Source: an uncultured Oxalobacter sp.
GTDB taxonomy: Bacteria; Pseudomonadota; Gammaproteobacteria; Burkholderiales; Burkholderiaceae_D
NCBI GenBank assembly: GCA_934401755.1
Contig: CAKRSU010000036.1
Coordinates: forward strand, 1 to 16,082
Direction of reading: 5' to 3'
DNA length: 16,082 nt
Shown here piece by piece: positions 1-7,808 of the stretch (the stretch's first letter is position 1; each line of letters starts with the position of its first letter). Under the pieces are notes generated by a model, which was given only the letters and a program-made list of their open reading frames with translations, searched no databases and was not told where the DNA came from. Made by a program: the position numbers and the translations under genes.

Positions 1-139
1 ATATCAAGCGAGAAGAGCGGGAGATCCCGCGATTCTCATTGCAGACAACCGTAAAGCTAAAGAACAACTGAATTGGACACCGGAAAAGACTCTCACCGAT
101 GCGGTGAAATCGGCTTGGAAGTGGGAAAAGAAAAACTGA
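1..139 (+). CDS. galE: UDP-glucose 4-epimerase, C-terminal end only (partial)
   Basis: This is the 3' end of a gene that begins before the window. Reading from base 2, the frame is open for 45 codons to a TGA at 137-139. The residues include RRAGDPAILIADNRKAK and then LNWTPEKTLTDAV, which is the characteristic C-terminus of GalE: the R-GDPA segment near the sugar-binding end, then the 'A..LGW.P..sL' tail. GalE interconverts UDP-glucose and UDP-galactose in the cytoplasm and supplies UDP-galactose for surface glycans. The next gene starts six bases after the stop, so the two are probably co-transcribed, which fits a glycan locus. GC content here looks like the core genes rather than the very AT-rich genes that follow. 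The family is well supported, but only about an eighth of the protein can be seen. Confidence 0.85.
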   Translation, partial: YQARRAGDPAILIADNRKAKEQLNWTPEKTLTDAVKSAWKWEKKN

Positions 140-144
140 TAAAT

Positions 145-2037
145 ATGGCTAATTCTGTAAAAATTTTAGTTGCATACCACAAGCCATCTCCATTATTGCC
201 ATCTGAAACATTTGTTGCCATTAACGGAGGACGTGCCTTGCTATCTGGTAATGGAAAAGATGTTGAATGGCTTAAAGAAAATACCATTGGTGATGATACT
301 GGTGACAACATATCTAAAGAAAATCGTCGTTACAATGAAATGACTGTCCTCTATTGGGCTTGGAAGAACTATGAAAAATTAGAAAACCCAGAATATATTG
401 GCTTCATGCATTACCGCCGACATTTCATTTTCAAGGAATGGACAAAGCCTGATGGAGGGCAATGGGAATTTAGACCTGAATACAATGCAGAAAAATATAC
501 CGATTATTTAGCCTGTTCTCAAGAAAATATCCGTCGTAATCTTGAAGGTAATGATTGTATTTATGCTTTAGCTGAAACAGAGGTAACGGTATACGAACAA
601 TATCGTAATGGCCCAATGCATCTTATTGAAGATCTAGATTTAATTCTAGATATTATTAGACGTTCTGATAATCAGATGATAAAAATTGCAGCGGAGAAAT
701 ATATTCATGGAAAACGGAATTACTTTGCAAATATGTTCATCATGCGCAAAAAACTGTTCCATGAATACTGCCAATGGATTTTTCCAATACTAGAAGAGTT
801 TGATAAACAAAGAAATTATGAAAATCTTTCTTATGAAGAAATAAGATTCTTCGTATCTGAACGTTTAACTGGGATTTTCATCCAATACTTAATGGATAAA
901 GGAGCTAAGTGCAAGCCATTGCCAATAACTCTGATAGATTTTCCTGACAATCCCGAAAAATTGGAACCGGCTTTTGCTGAAAATAATATTCCAGTCGTTT
1001 TTTCTGTTGACGATACCTATGCTCCAATGCTGTCTGTAACACTGCAATCGTTGATAGAACATAGCTCAGCCCAAAAAAATTATGATCTTTTTGTTTTGAC
1101 TGAGAATTTAAATGCCTTTAACAAAAATATGCTTCAGAAGCAAGTTGCAGGTAGAAAGAATTTTTCTCTCCGTTTTTTCAGTGTCAAACATCTTATAACA
1201 GATGAGATACGAAAAAAACTATATATAGAAATACATGTTTCTCTAGCAACCTATTTTCGTTTTTTTATTCCGAGGATATTTAATCAATTCAAGAAAATCA
1301 TCTATTTGGATGCTGATTTACTAATTTGTAATGATATAGCGAAACTCTTTGAGATTACTCTCCATGATAATTGGTTAGCGGCAGTTCTGGATATTAGAGA
1401 AAGCATACCGGTCAAACTAAAAATGAAAGTGTCTGGACAGAATTGGCATGAATATGTAACCAAAGTGCTAAAACTAAAAGATCCCTATAAATATTTTCAG
1501 GCCGGTGTTCTAATTTATGATATCCAGAAGTTTATTGAGAATAATTTGGAACTTCGTCTTTTCAAAGCGTTAGATATTATTAAAGTTCCAATCCTTTCTG
1601 ATCAAGATATCATGAATGCAGTTTTCTATGGACATGTTGAATTTATTCCGACTAATTGGAATTTGGAATGGCAAATTCCATTGGAATTCAACGATTATCG
1701 AAAACTATTACCAATAAAATATTTTGAAGCTTATCAAACCGCTTTAGAAAATCCTTATATTATTCATTATGCATCTTCTCGAAAACCATGGAATGAACCA
1801 AATATTGGTTTGGCAGACAAATGGTGGGAAGTCGCAAAGAAAACAATTTATTATAATTATTTTTTAAAAAGAGATTTTTCTAAAGAATATTCCTTAAATA
1901 AAGAACAACTCAAAATTATCAACTCATTACTTAATAAGAAAGCATTGTTTTATAAAATTTCTTATAAATTATCTATTGGAAAATTCAAAAAAAGATTAAA
2001 AGAAAAATATAATAATATAAAGAATATGACTAAATAA
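145..2037 (+). CDS. Two-domain glycosyltransferase: DUF4422 fused to GT8
   Basis: A predicted cytoplasmic glycosyltransferase of 630 residues, likely building LPS or capsule. Residues about 5-265 form a DUF4422 domain: KILVAYHKPSPL at the start, then NRRYNEMTVLYWAWKN and IGFMHYRRHF, all hallmarks of that family. Residues about 285-560 form a family 8 glycosyltransferase: IPVVFSVDDTYAPMLSVTLQSL at the nucleotide-sugar fold, the metal-binding DAD at D389-A390-D391, YFQAGVLIYD, LSDQDIMNAVF and a C-terminal IIHYASSRKPW. GT8 enzymes are retaining and often transfer glucose or galactose, which would fit the neighbouring galE, but the sugar cannot be read from sequence. I chose ATG 145 because it lies just after the galE stop and begins the conserved domain. 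An upstream in-frame ATG at 73 would overlap galE and encode unconserved residues. The last 100 or so codons are extremely AT-rich and lysine-rich. Confidence 0.85.
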   Translation: MANSVKILVAYHKPSPLLPSETFVAINGGRALLSGNGKDVEWLKENTIGDDTGDNISKENRRYNEMTVLYWAWKNYEKLENPEYIGFMHYRRHFIFKEWTKPDGGQWEFRPEYNAEKYTDYLACSQENIRRNLEGNDCIYALAETEVTVYEQYRNGPMHLIEDLDLILDIIRRSDNQMIKIAAEKYIHGKRNYFANMFIMRKKLFHEYCQWIFPILEEFDKQRNYENLSYEEIRFFVSERLTGIFIQYLMDKGAKCKPLPITLIDFPDNPEKLEPAFAENNIPVVFSVDDTYAPMLSVTLQSLIEHSSAQKNYDLFVLTENLNAFNKNMLQKQVAGRKNFSLRFFSVKHLITDEIRKKLYIEIHVSLATYFRFFIPRIFNQFKKIIYLDADLLICNDIAKLFEITLHDNWLAAVLDIRESIPVKLKMKVSGQNWHEYVTKVLKLKDPYKYFQAGVLIYDIQKFIENNLELRLFKALDIIKVPILSDQDIMNAVFYGHVEFIPTNWNLEWQIPLEFNDYRKLLPIKYFEAYQTALENPYIIHYASSRKPWNEPNIGLADKWWEVAKKTIYYNYFLKRDFSKEYSLNKEQLKIINSLLNKKALFYKISYKLSIGKFKKRLKEKYNNIKNMTK

Positions 2038-2152
2038 ATATTCTATGTTTACCATAAAAAATCTAGATATTGGTAATATATAAAGCTAATTATTAATAAA
2101 CCAATTAACGATAATCATTCAGATTACAAAGTTTAATGAGAACAACTAAACT

Positions 2153-3130
2153 ATGTTATTTCAATACATTAAAAAACGATTAAAACCATTTTTTGAGCAT
2201 AGATTAAAAGATTTTACTATTCAAGAAATTAATCCCAAATTTAATGAATTAAAAAATAATTTATCAGAAATTTCTAGAAATCAAGAATACTTAAAAAATC
2301 TTCTAACACTAACCGTAGATATTACAAATCTTCCTAAATCAGTAGGAATTTTGCGAGATATCCAATTAGTTTCATTTTCTATACTGAAAAAATTCGATCA
2401 AATATGTCGAAAAAATCAATTGAGATATTGGCTTGACTATGGAACTTTACTAGGAACAATTCGCCACAAAGGATTTATCCCTTGGGATGATGACCTTGAT
2501 GTTTCTATGCCAATTAAAGATTACAAAATTTTTAAATCTATTGCAAATGAAGAATTGAAAAATTCACCATTTTCTTTTATTGATGTCCCGTCTCAAATCG
2601 TAAAAATTGTGCACAAGGAATTTATGCCAAAAACAGAAGAAGAATATTCAAAATTTATTTTTTGGCAAATGAAAGAAAAATTATTTTTTGCATTAGATAT
2701 TTTTCCTTATTATCCCGCAAAAAGCCGAGAATCTGCAGAATTTCTATTAAAAAATGCATGCGATTTAAAAAGTGCTATTTTTAATAAATTTTCATCCTTT
2801 AATGATTTTAATCAAGCAGATATTCATGTTAAAAATGCTGCAGCTAAATTTTTACCCTCTGAAAATAATGCAAATTTTTTATGTCAGGGAGCCGAATCAA
2901 GAGTTTATCAACCCGTTATTAGAAGTATCAATGACATTTACCCCTTAAAAGAAGCTAGATTTGAATCTGGTTATTTTTTCGTTCCAAATCATCCAGAAAA
3001 TATTTTGACTGATTTATATGGGGATTATATGCAATTCCCTAAAGATATTTGTCCACATCATCTATTTATAAATGAATTAAATCGAGATGAATTAAAGAAA
3101 ATCAAGAAAGCCGCCTATGAATCGATATAA
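2153..3130 (+). CDS. LicD family phosphotransferase
   Basis: A 325-residue protein with a LicD / nucleotidyltransferase-like domain. The core is at residues about 75-117: an LRDIQL..LKKFDQICRKN helix, then YWLDYGTLLGTIRHKGFIPW, then the acidic cluster D112-D113-D114-L-D116 that binds metal. LicD proteins transfer phosphocholine or similar phospho-groups from a CDP-linked donor to a glycan, so this gene probably decorates the LPS or capsule made by the neighbouring enzymes. The actual group is unknown, because no choline kinase or cytidylyltransferase (licA, licC) is visible here. Residues 1-60 are charged and helical, possibly coiled coil, with no signal peptide. The gene follows the glycosyltransferase after 115 AT-rich bases and overlaps the methyltransferase start by 14 bases. 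The ribosome binding site is weak (GAGAA about 11 bases upstream). Base composition is strongly AT, unlike the uvrA and lpt genes. Confidence 0.85.
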   Translation: MLFQYIKKRLKPFFEHRLKDFTIQEINPKFNELKNNLSEISRNQEYLKNLLTLTVDITNLPKSVGILRDIQLVSFSILKKFDQICRKNQLRYWLDYGTLLGTIRHKGFIPWDDDLDVSMPIKDYKIFKSIANEELKNSPFSFIDVPSQIVKIVHKEFMPKTEEEYSKFIFWQMKEKLFFALDIFPYYPAKSRESAEFLLKNACDLKSAIFNKFSSFNDFNQADIHVKNAAAKFLPSENNANFLCQGAESRVYQPVIRSINDIYPLKEARFESGYFFVPNHPENILTDLYGDYMQFPKDICPHHLFINELNRDELKKIKKAAYESI

Positions 3131-3752
3131 CAAACAAGAAAATATTAAGTATTGGAACAGTTATTATACAAATAAAAAAATGACAACTGCTCCAAGCCCT
3201 TTTGCTATATTTTGTGCGCCATATCTATTTCATCGTCATACCAAATTATTGGAACTAGGATGCGGAAATGGGAGAGATGCTTATTATTTCTCTTCTAATG
3301 GCGTTGATGTAACAGCATTAGATATGTCTGATGTTGCTATAAACGAATTAATAAAATTAAATAGTAATTTATTACATTTTGAATTAGCCGATTTCACAGA
3401 ATACTCAGCACCAGAAACTTTTGATGTTATTTATTCGAGATTTACTATTCATTCTATTGATGATGAAGGTGAACAAAAAACATTTTCCAATGCCTATAAA
3501 AACCTAAAGGGGGGGGGAATTTTCATGATTGAAGCTCGTTCTCTAAAAGATAAAATGTTTTCATTATCAACCAAAATATCCAAAACTGAAGGCTTTACCG
3601 ATCATTATCGCCGTTTTCTAGATTTCTCGATTATTGCCAAAAAACTAGAAGCTGAAGGCTTCTCTATTCTGTATAAAATAGAATCCACGGGCCTTGCTAA
3701 ATATAAAGAGGAAGATCCTGTTATTATCAGAATAATTGCTCAAAAATTATAA
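3117..3752 (+). CDS. Class I SAM-dependent methyltransferase with a poly-G tract
   Basis: A 211-residue Rossmann-fold methyltransferase. Motif I is LLELGCGNGRDAYYF (residues about 44-58), followed by VDVTALDMS with the acidic residue that should hold the SAM ribose, then FDVIYSRFTIHSID (motif II/III region) and the NAYKNLKGGGIFMIEA post-motif. It probably methylates a sugar or phospho-group of the glycan made by the adjacent genes, but the acceptor cannot be deduced. The start at 3117 lies inside the end of licD (14-base overlap), suggesting coupled translation. The first residues, NKQENIKYWNSYY, look like a normal N-terminus for this family. Codons 131-134 are written with nine consecutive G (3509-3517) in an otherwise AT-rich gene. 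Loss or gain of one G would end translation within a few codons and remove about 75 residues. As given here, the gene is in the ON frame. Confidence 0.85.
   Translation: MNRYNKQENIKYWNSYYTNKKMTTAPSPFAIFCAPYLFHRHTKLLELGCGNGRDAYYFSSNGVDVTALDMSDVAINELIKLNSNLLHFELADFTEYSAPETFDVIYSRFTIHSIDDEGEQKTFSNAYKNLKGGGIFMIEARSLKDKMFSLSTKISKTEGFTDHYRRFLDFSIIAKKLEAEGFSILYKIESTGLAKYKEEDPVIIRIIAQKL
3509..3517 (+). repeat. Homopolymeric run of nine G inside the methyltransferase gene
   Basis: Nine uninterrupted G encode the end of a Lys codon and Gly-Gly-Gly (GGG, GGG, GGA). With eight G the frame reads K-G-G-E-F-S-stop, and with ten G it reads K-G-G-G-N-F-H-D-stop. Runs of this kind in surface-glycan genes are a known site of slipped-strand mispairing and phase variation, for example in Campylobacter and Neisseria. 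The tract itself is directly visible; switching is an inference. Confidence 0.7.
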
Positions 3753-4078
3753 AAACTTTTGTTCTTTGAAAAAAATTATTTTGACAATGATTCAGCGCTC
3801 TCATTCCTTCACATCCAAGTTCAGAAACTGAAAAATAATTCTACATATTCTGATCTTTAATCCTTTTGTTCACCTTGAAAAAATTCAATGGATTCACCGT
3901 TACTTTATTCTTTGCAGTAATTTCGATGGAGATGAATTTGCATTGGTACAAAACGAAACCAGAAATGAACTTCTTTCTAGTGTGGGAACTTTTATGTGAT
4001 GCCATACTCGCATAGAAACGCTTTCATTGGCAGGAAAAGCTCATTTCAGTTAAACAAAGCATAGATAATTTGAACAAT
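3753..4078. other. Intergenic region with short, possibly decayed open frames
   Basis: No intact gene is visible between the methyltransferase and the ssb terminator. On the + strand a 30-codon open stretch (3768-3857) begins EKNYFDNDSALSFLHIQ. A second, overlapping frame is open for 55 codons (3832-3996) and includes NFDGDEFALVQNE; it ends at TGA 3997-3999. The two frames differ by one base, as expected for a frameshifted remnant. FDNDSALSFL faintly recalls the start of DUF4259-type proteins, and GDEFALV recalls a GGDEF motif, but neither match is long enough to name a family. There is no good ribosome binding site. It may simply be non-coding AT-rich DNA. Confidence 0.3.
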
Positions 4079-4111
4079 AAAACCCCTGAAATACTATATT
4101 TCAAGGGTTTT
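4079..4111 (-). terminator. Rho-independent terminator after ssb
   Basis: Two 14-base arms (4079-4092 and 4098-4111) are complementary except at one position. That position is a C-A mismatch on the + strand but a U-G wobble in the minus-strand transcript, so the hairpin suits minus-strand transcription. The stem contains a CCC/GGG block, has a loop of about five bases and ends in a run of U, then AUUGUU. It lies 51 bases past the ssb stop. Confidence 0.7.
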
Positions 4112-4162
4112 CAACAATCTGACTCCTTATTAAAAGAGCTTCTTACTACTTTGGTCTATAAC

Positions 4163-4639
4163 TTAGAATGGAACATCGTCATCCATCACCATATCAGGCG
4201 GATTACTTCCTACCTGCTGCGATTGTTGGAATCGATTCTGATTTGGCTGGCGAGAAAATTGCTGCTGGTATCCGTCATTACTTCCCATAGGCTCACCGCT
4301 ACCTTGACGGGATCCTAACATTTGCATCTGATCTGCAATAATATCAGTCGAATAACGCTCTATCCCATCTTGCCCTGTATATTTACTCGTTCTAAGACGT
4401 CCTTCTATATAGACTTGAGACCCTTTTCTGAGATATTGCCCTGCAATTTCCGCAAGTTTGTTAAAGAAAACAACGCGATGCCATTCGGTTCTCTCAATCT
4501 TCTCTCCTGAATTCCGATCTTTTCGTGATTCAGTCGTTGCAATAGAAATACGAGTCACTTGCTCTCCGCTAGGTAAAGAGCGACTTTCTGGATCACGTCC
4601 TAAATTACCGACAAGTATTACCTTGTTGATTGATGCCAT
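4163..4639 (-). CDS. ssb: Single-stranded DNA-binding protein SSB
   Basis: A 158-residue SSB that coats single-stranded DNA during replication, repair and recombination. Residues about 1-110 form the OB fold, starting [18 protein letters not shown] and including [34 protein letters not shown], which are standard SSB signatures with DNA-stacking aromatic residues. Residues about 110-148 are a glutamine-, glycine- and asparagine-rich flexible linker. The protein ends in [10 protein letters not shown], the acidic tip with terminal Pro-Phe that recruits partner proteins such as Exo I and RecQ. The start is well marked: AGGAG lies six bases before the ATG on the minus strand. The gene diverges from uvrA, a common arrangement in Proteobacteria, and has its own promoter and terminator. 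Length is normal. Confidence 0.97.
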   Translation of the reverse strand: MASINKVILVGNLGRDPESRSLPSGEQVTRISIATTESRKDRNSGEKIERTEWHRVVFFNKLAEIAGQYLRKGSQVYIEGRLRTSKYTGQDGIERYSTDIIADQMQMLGSRQGSGEPMGSNDGYQQQFSRQPNQNRFQQSQQVGSNPPDMVMDDDVPF

Positions 4640-4667
4640 GAAATTCTCCTGATTAAAATTTAGTTCA

Positions 4668-4710
4668 ATTATATGTCATCTTTATAAATGCAGAATCATA
4701 AGAACGGCAA
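4668..4710 (-). promoter_or_regulatory. Probable sigma-70 promoter(s) of ssb
   Basis: On the minus strand a perfect TATAAT lies at 4673-4668, placing the transcript start about 20 bases before the ssb ATG. Its -35 box is poor (ATTCTG at 17 bases). A second overlapping candidate is TTGCCG (4710-4705), an 18-base spacer and TATAAA (4686-4681). No LexA-type CTG-N10-CAG palindrome is seen in the ssb-uvrA spacer. The uvrA promoter cannot be assigned with confidence. Confidence 0.45.
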
Positions 4711-4908
4711 AAACGATAATATTTGATCCCACCGAATTTTATAACTAGCAACCGAATACTAAGAAAGACTGCAAACTAATCTTAAATCACACCTTAAAAT
4801 TAGAATAAGAATACAAAATTTAAATAAAAGTTGGATACGACTAAGTAACATAAATACGCTATTATTATGGGTTTCACTATCAAGCAAATAGGTTCTGGAA
4901 ATTAGTAC

Positions 4909-7803
4909 ATGGGTATTGTTATGCAGGATTCAGAAGCAAAAATCACGATTCGAGGCGCACGTACACACAATCTCAAAAATATCTCTCTCGATATCCCAAG
5001 AAATAAACTCATCGTTATTACAGGACTCTCTGGCTCCGGTAAATCATCATTAGCATTTGATACCCTTTATGCAGAAGGTCAACGCCGCTATGTCGAATCA
5101 CTTTCAGCTTATGCTCGTCAATTTTTACAATTGATGGAAAAACCGGACGTCGATCAAATTGAAGGGCTTTCTCCTGCAATTGCGATTGATCAGAAATCGA
5201 CTTCACATAATCCTCGTTCAACCATTGGAACTGTCACAGAAATCTACGACTACCTTCGTTTGCTATTTGCTCGTATCGGGACACCGCATTGCCCCAATCA
5301 TCCCGAACATGCACTTGCTGCTCAATCTGTTTCTCAAATGGTCGATACCACACTGGCTTTACCAGAAGGAACCCGCTTGATGATTCTGGCACCAATTGTG
5401 ACTTCTCGTAAAGGAGAACATATTGACCTATTTGAACAAATGCAAGCTCAAGGCTTCATTCGGTTTAGAATAAAAAGCGGCACAAAACCAGCCAACATTT
5501 ATACTGCAGACAATATTCCACCTCTTAAAAAACACGAAAAACACTCAATTGATGTTGTCGTCGACCGCATTCGCATCAATGCCGATATTCGCCAACGGTT
5601 AGCTGAAAGTTTCGAAACCGCTTTACGTATTGCAAATGGTCGCACCATTACATTTAATATAGATACTCAAAAAGAACAGATTTTTTCCAACCAATTTGCT
5701 TGCCCTGCATGTGGTTGGTCATTAAGTGAATTAGAACCTCGCCTATTTTCATTCAATAATCCCATGGGCGCATGTCCTGACTGTGATGGAATCGGGCATA
5801 TCGAATTTTTTGATCCTAAACGAATCGTACAACACCCAGAACTTCCTTTATCTGCAGGAGCATTAAAAGGGTGGGATCGCCGTAATCCTATGTTATTTCA
5901 AATGCTACAATCCTTAGCAACACATTACGGATTTGATCTAGATACCCCCTATCAAGACTTACCAGAAAACATTAAACACATATTAATCTTTGGTTCTGGT
6001 CAAGAAGAAATCCCTTTTATTACGCTCAATCGACAAGGCATGCCTTGGATCCGAGAACATCCCTTTGAAGGCGTTTTACATAACCTTGAACGGCGATTTA
6101 GAGAATCTGAATCAATGTCTGTTAAAGAAGACCTTGCTAAATTAATCAGTGAGCGTCCTTGTCCGACTTGTGGTGGTGCACGACTCCGTAAAGAAGCGTT
6201 ATCCGTTCGTATTGGAGAAGGAACGCAACAACGCTCCATTCATGAAATCACTCGCATGTCACTGAGTGATGCATTATCTTATTTTGAAAATCTTTCACTG
6301 TCTGGTGCTAAAAAAACCATTGCCACCCGAATTCTTAATGAAGTAATTTCACGCCTTCATTTCTTGAACAATGTGGGATTAAATTATCTCTCATTGGAAC
6401 GCAGTGCTGAAACGCTTTCAGGCGGAGAATCTCAACGTATTCGTTTGGCCTCTCAAATTGGTAGCGGACTAACGGGTGTTATGTATGTTTTAGATGAACC
6501 TTCCATCGGATTACATCAGCGTGATAATGACCGCCTCATCGCAACCTTAAAGCATTTACGAGATATCAGTAATACGGTCATTGTCGTTGAACATGATGAA
6601 GATGCCATTCGTTCTGCAGATTTCATTGTCGATATGGGACCTGGCGCGGGGGAACATGGTGGAAACGTTGTTGTAGCTGGCAATTTAGAAACGATCTTAG
6701 CCTCTCAAAAATCGCTGACTGCGCAATATCTCAATGGGATACGCTCTATTCCCATACCACAAAAACGGATCCCTCCTAATTTTGAACAAACGCTTATTAT
6801 CCGTGGCGCGAGTGGTAATAACCTAAAGCGCGTTACAATGACTTTGCCTATTGGGCTATTAACCTGCATTACAGGCGTTTCAGGTTCTGGCAAATCAACC
6901 TTGATTAACGATACGCTATATGCTGCTGTTGCGCGTCATATTAATGGCGCACAAACCGAACCTGCCCCATATACATCCATTGAAGGAATCGAACATTTCG
7001 ATAAAGTCATTGCAGTCACTCAATCCCCCATTGGACGAACACCTCGATCAAATCCTGCAACCTACACAGGATTATTTACACCTATTCGCGAATTATTTGC
7101 CGATGTCCCTCAATCTAAAGAACGCGGTTACGCAGCTGGACGCTTTTCATTCAATGTAAAGGGGGGACGTTGCGAATCTTGCCAAGGAGATGGCGTCTTA
7201 AAAGTTGCAATGCATTTCCTCCCAGATATTTATGTCCCCTGCGATGTTTGTCATGGGAAACGCTATAACCGAGAAACGCTTGAGGTTACTTATCGAAATA
7301 AAAACATTTCCGATGTTCTCAATATGACAGTAGAAGAGGCCTATGACTTTTTTAATGCAGTCCCAAATATTGCTCGACGCTTAAAGACTCTCTTAGATGT
7401 TGGACTGGGTTACCTTCAATTAGGACAAAGCGCAACAACCTTATCCGGTGGCGAAGCACAACGGGTCAAATTATCTTTAGAACTTTCCAAACGAGGAACT
7501 GGCCGCACATTATATATCCTAGATGAACCAACAACGGGGCTCCATTTCCAAGATATTGATATGCTTTTAAAAGTCATTCATCGATTACGAGACCAAGGTA
7601 ACACCGTTGTCGTTATCGAACATAACCTAGATGTTATTAAAACAGCCGATTGGATTATTGATCTTGGACCCGAAGGAGGCGCTGGCGGTGGACGCATTAT
7701 TGCAACGGGAACCCCAGAAGACATCGCAAAAAAAACCACTAGTATTACCGGTCATTATTTAGGGGCTATGCTAAAACCATTTTCTTCCAAAAAGAGAAAA
7801 TAA
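4909..7803 (+). CDS. uvrA: Excinuclease ABC subunit A (UvrA)
   Basis: The DNA-damage-sensing ATPase of nucleotide excision repair; it works as a dimer with UvrB. At 964 residues it is slightly longer than the usual 940. All expected parts are present: [12 protein letters not shown] near the N-terminus, Walker [10 protein letters not shown] (39-47), zinc-binding cysteines C265/C268 and C289/C292, a CPTCGG pair (418/421), ABC signature LSGGESQR (503-510) and Walker B LDEP. The second half has Walker [10 protein letters not shown] (656-664), zinc cysteines C755/C758/C778/C781, signature LSGGEAQR (about 845) and LDEP (871-874). Two in-frame starts are possible, ATG 4909 and ATG 4921. I kept the first because GGAA lies a suitable distance upstream; the second would give 960 residues starting MQDSEAK. 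It diverges from ssb and converges with the antiporter gene. Confidence 0.97.
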   Translation: MGIVMQDSEAKITIRGARTHNLKNISLDIPRNKLIVITGLSGSGKSSLAFDTLYAEGQRRYVESLSAYARQFLQLMEKPDVDQIEGLSPAIAIDQKSTSHNPRSTIGTVTEIYDYLRLLFARIGTPHCPNHPEHALAAQSVSQMVDTTLALPEGTRLMILAPIVTSRKGEHIDLFEQMQAQGFIRFRIKSGTKPANIYTADNIPPLKKHEKHSIDVVVDRIRINADIRQRLAESFETALRIANGRTITFNIDTQKEQIFSNQFACPACGWSLSELEPRLFSFNNPMGACPDCDGIGHIEFFDPKRIVQHPELPLSAGALKGWDRRNPMLFQMLQSLATHYGFDLDTPYQDLPENIKHILIFGSGQEEIPFITLNRQGMPWIREHPFEGVLHNLERRFRESESMSVKEDLAKLISERPCPTCGGARLRKEALSVRIGEGTQQRSIHEITRMSLSDALSYFENLSLSGAKKTIATRILNEVISRLHFLNNVGLNYLSLERSAETLSGGESQRIRLASQIGSGLTGVMYVLDEPSIGLHQRDNDRLIATLKHLRDISNTVIVVEHDEDAIRSADFIVDMGPGAGEHGGNVVVAGNLETILASQKSLTAQYLNGIRSIPIPQKRIPPNFEQTLIIRGASGNNLKRVTMTLPIGLLTCITGVSGSGKSTLINDTLYAAVARHINGAQTEPAPYTSIEGIEHFDKVIAVTQSPIGRTPRSNPATYTGLFTPIRELFADVPQSKERGYAAGRFSFNVKGGRCESCQGDGVLKVAMHFLPDIYVPCDVCHGKRYNRETLEVTYRNKNISDVLNMTVEEAYDFFNAVPNIARRLKTLLDVGLGYLQLGQSATTLSGGEAQRVKLSLELSKRGTGRTLYILDEPTTGLHFQDIDMLLKVIHRLRDQGNTVVVIEHNLDVIKTADWIIDLGPEGGAGGGRIIATGTPEDIAKKTTSITGHYLGAMLKPFSSKKRK

Positions 7804-7808
7804 TATTT

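Noticed and set aside
73..144. Longer N-terminus for the DUF4422-GT8 protein from ATG 73
   Set aside because: These 24 codons overlap the galE C-terminus in another frame and do not resemble the DUF4422 start. ATG 145 begins the conserved domain just after the galE stop.
3972..4060. Possible transposase or other mobile-element remnant before ssb
   Set aside because: Stops occur in every frame and no transposase motif or terminal inverted repeat could be found.
4070..4318. 82-codon plus-strand frame across the ssb end and its terminator
   Set aside because: It runs through the terminator hairpin and antisense to ssb. The translation looks random.
7161..7166. Run of six G inside uvrA as a phase-variation tract
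   Set aside because: It is short, lies at a conserved Lys-Gly-Gly before the zinc cysteines, and uvrA is a housekeeping repair gene. Six G is within normal coding variation.
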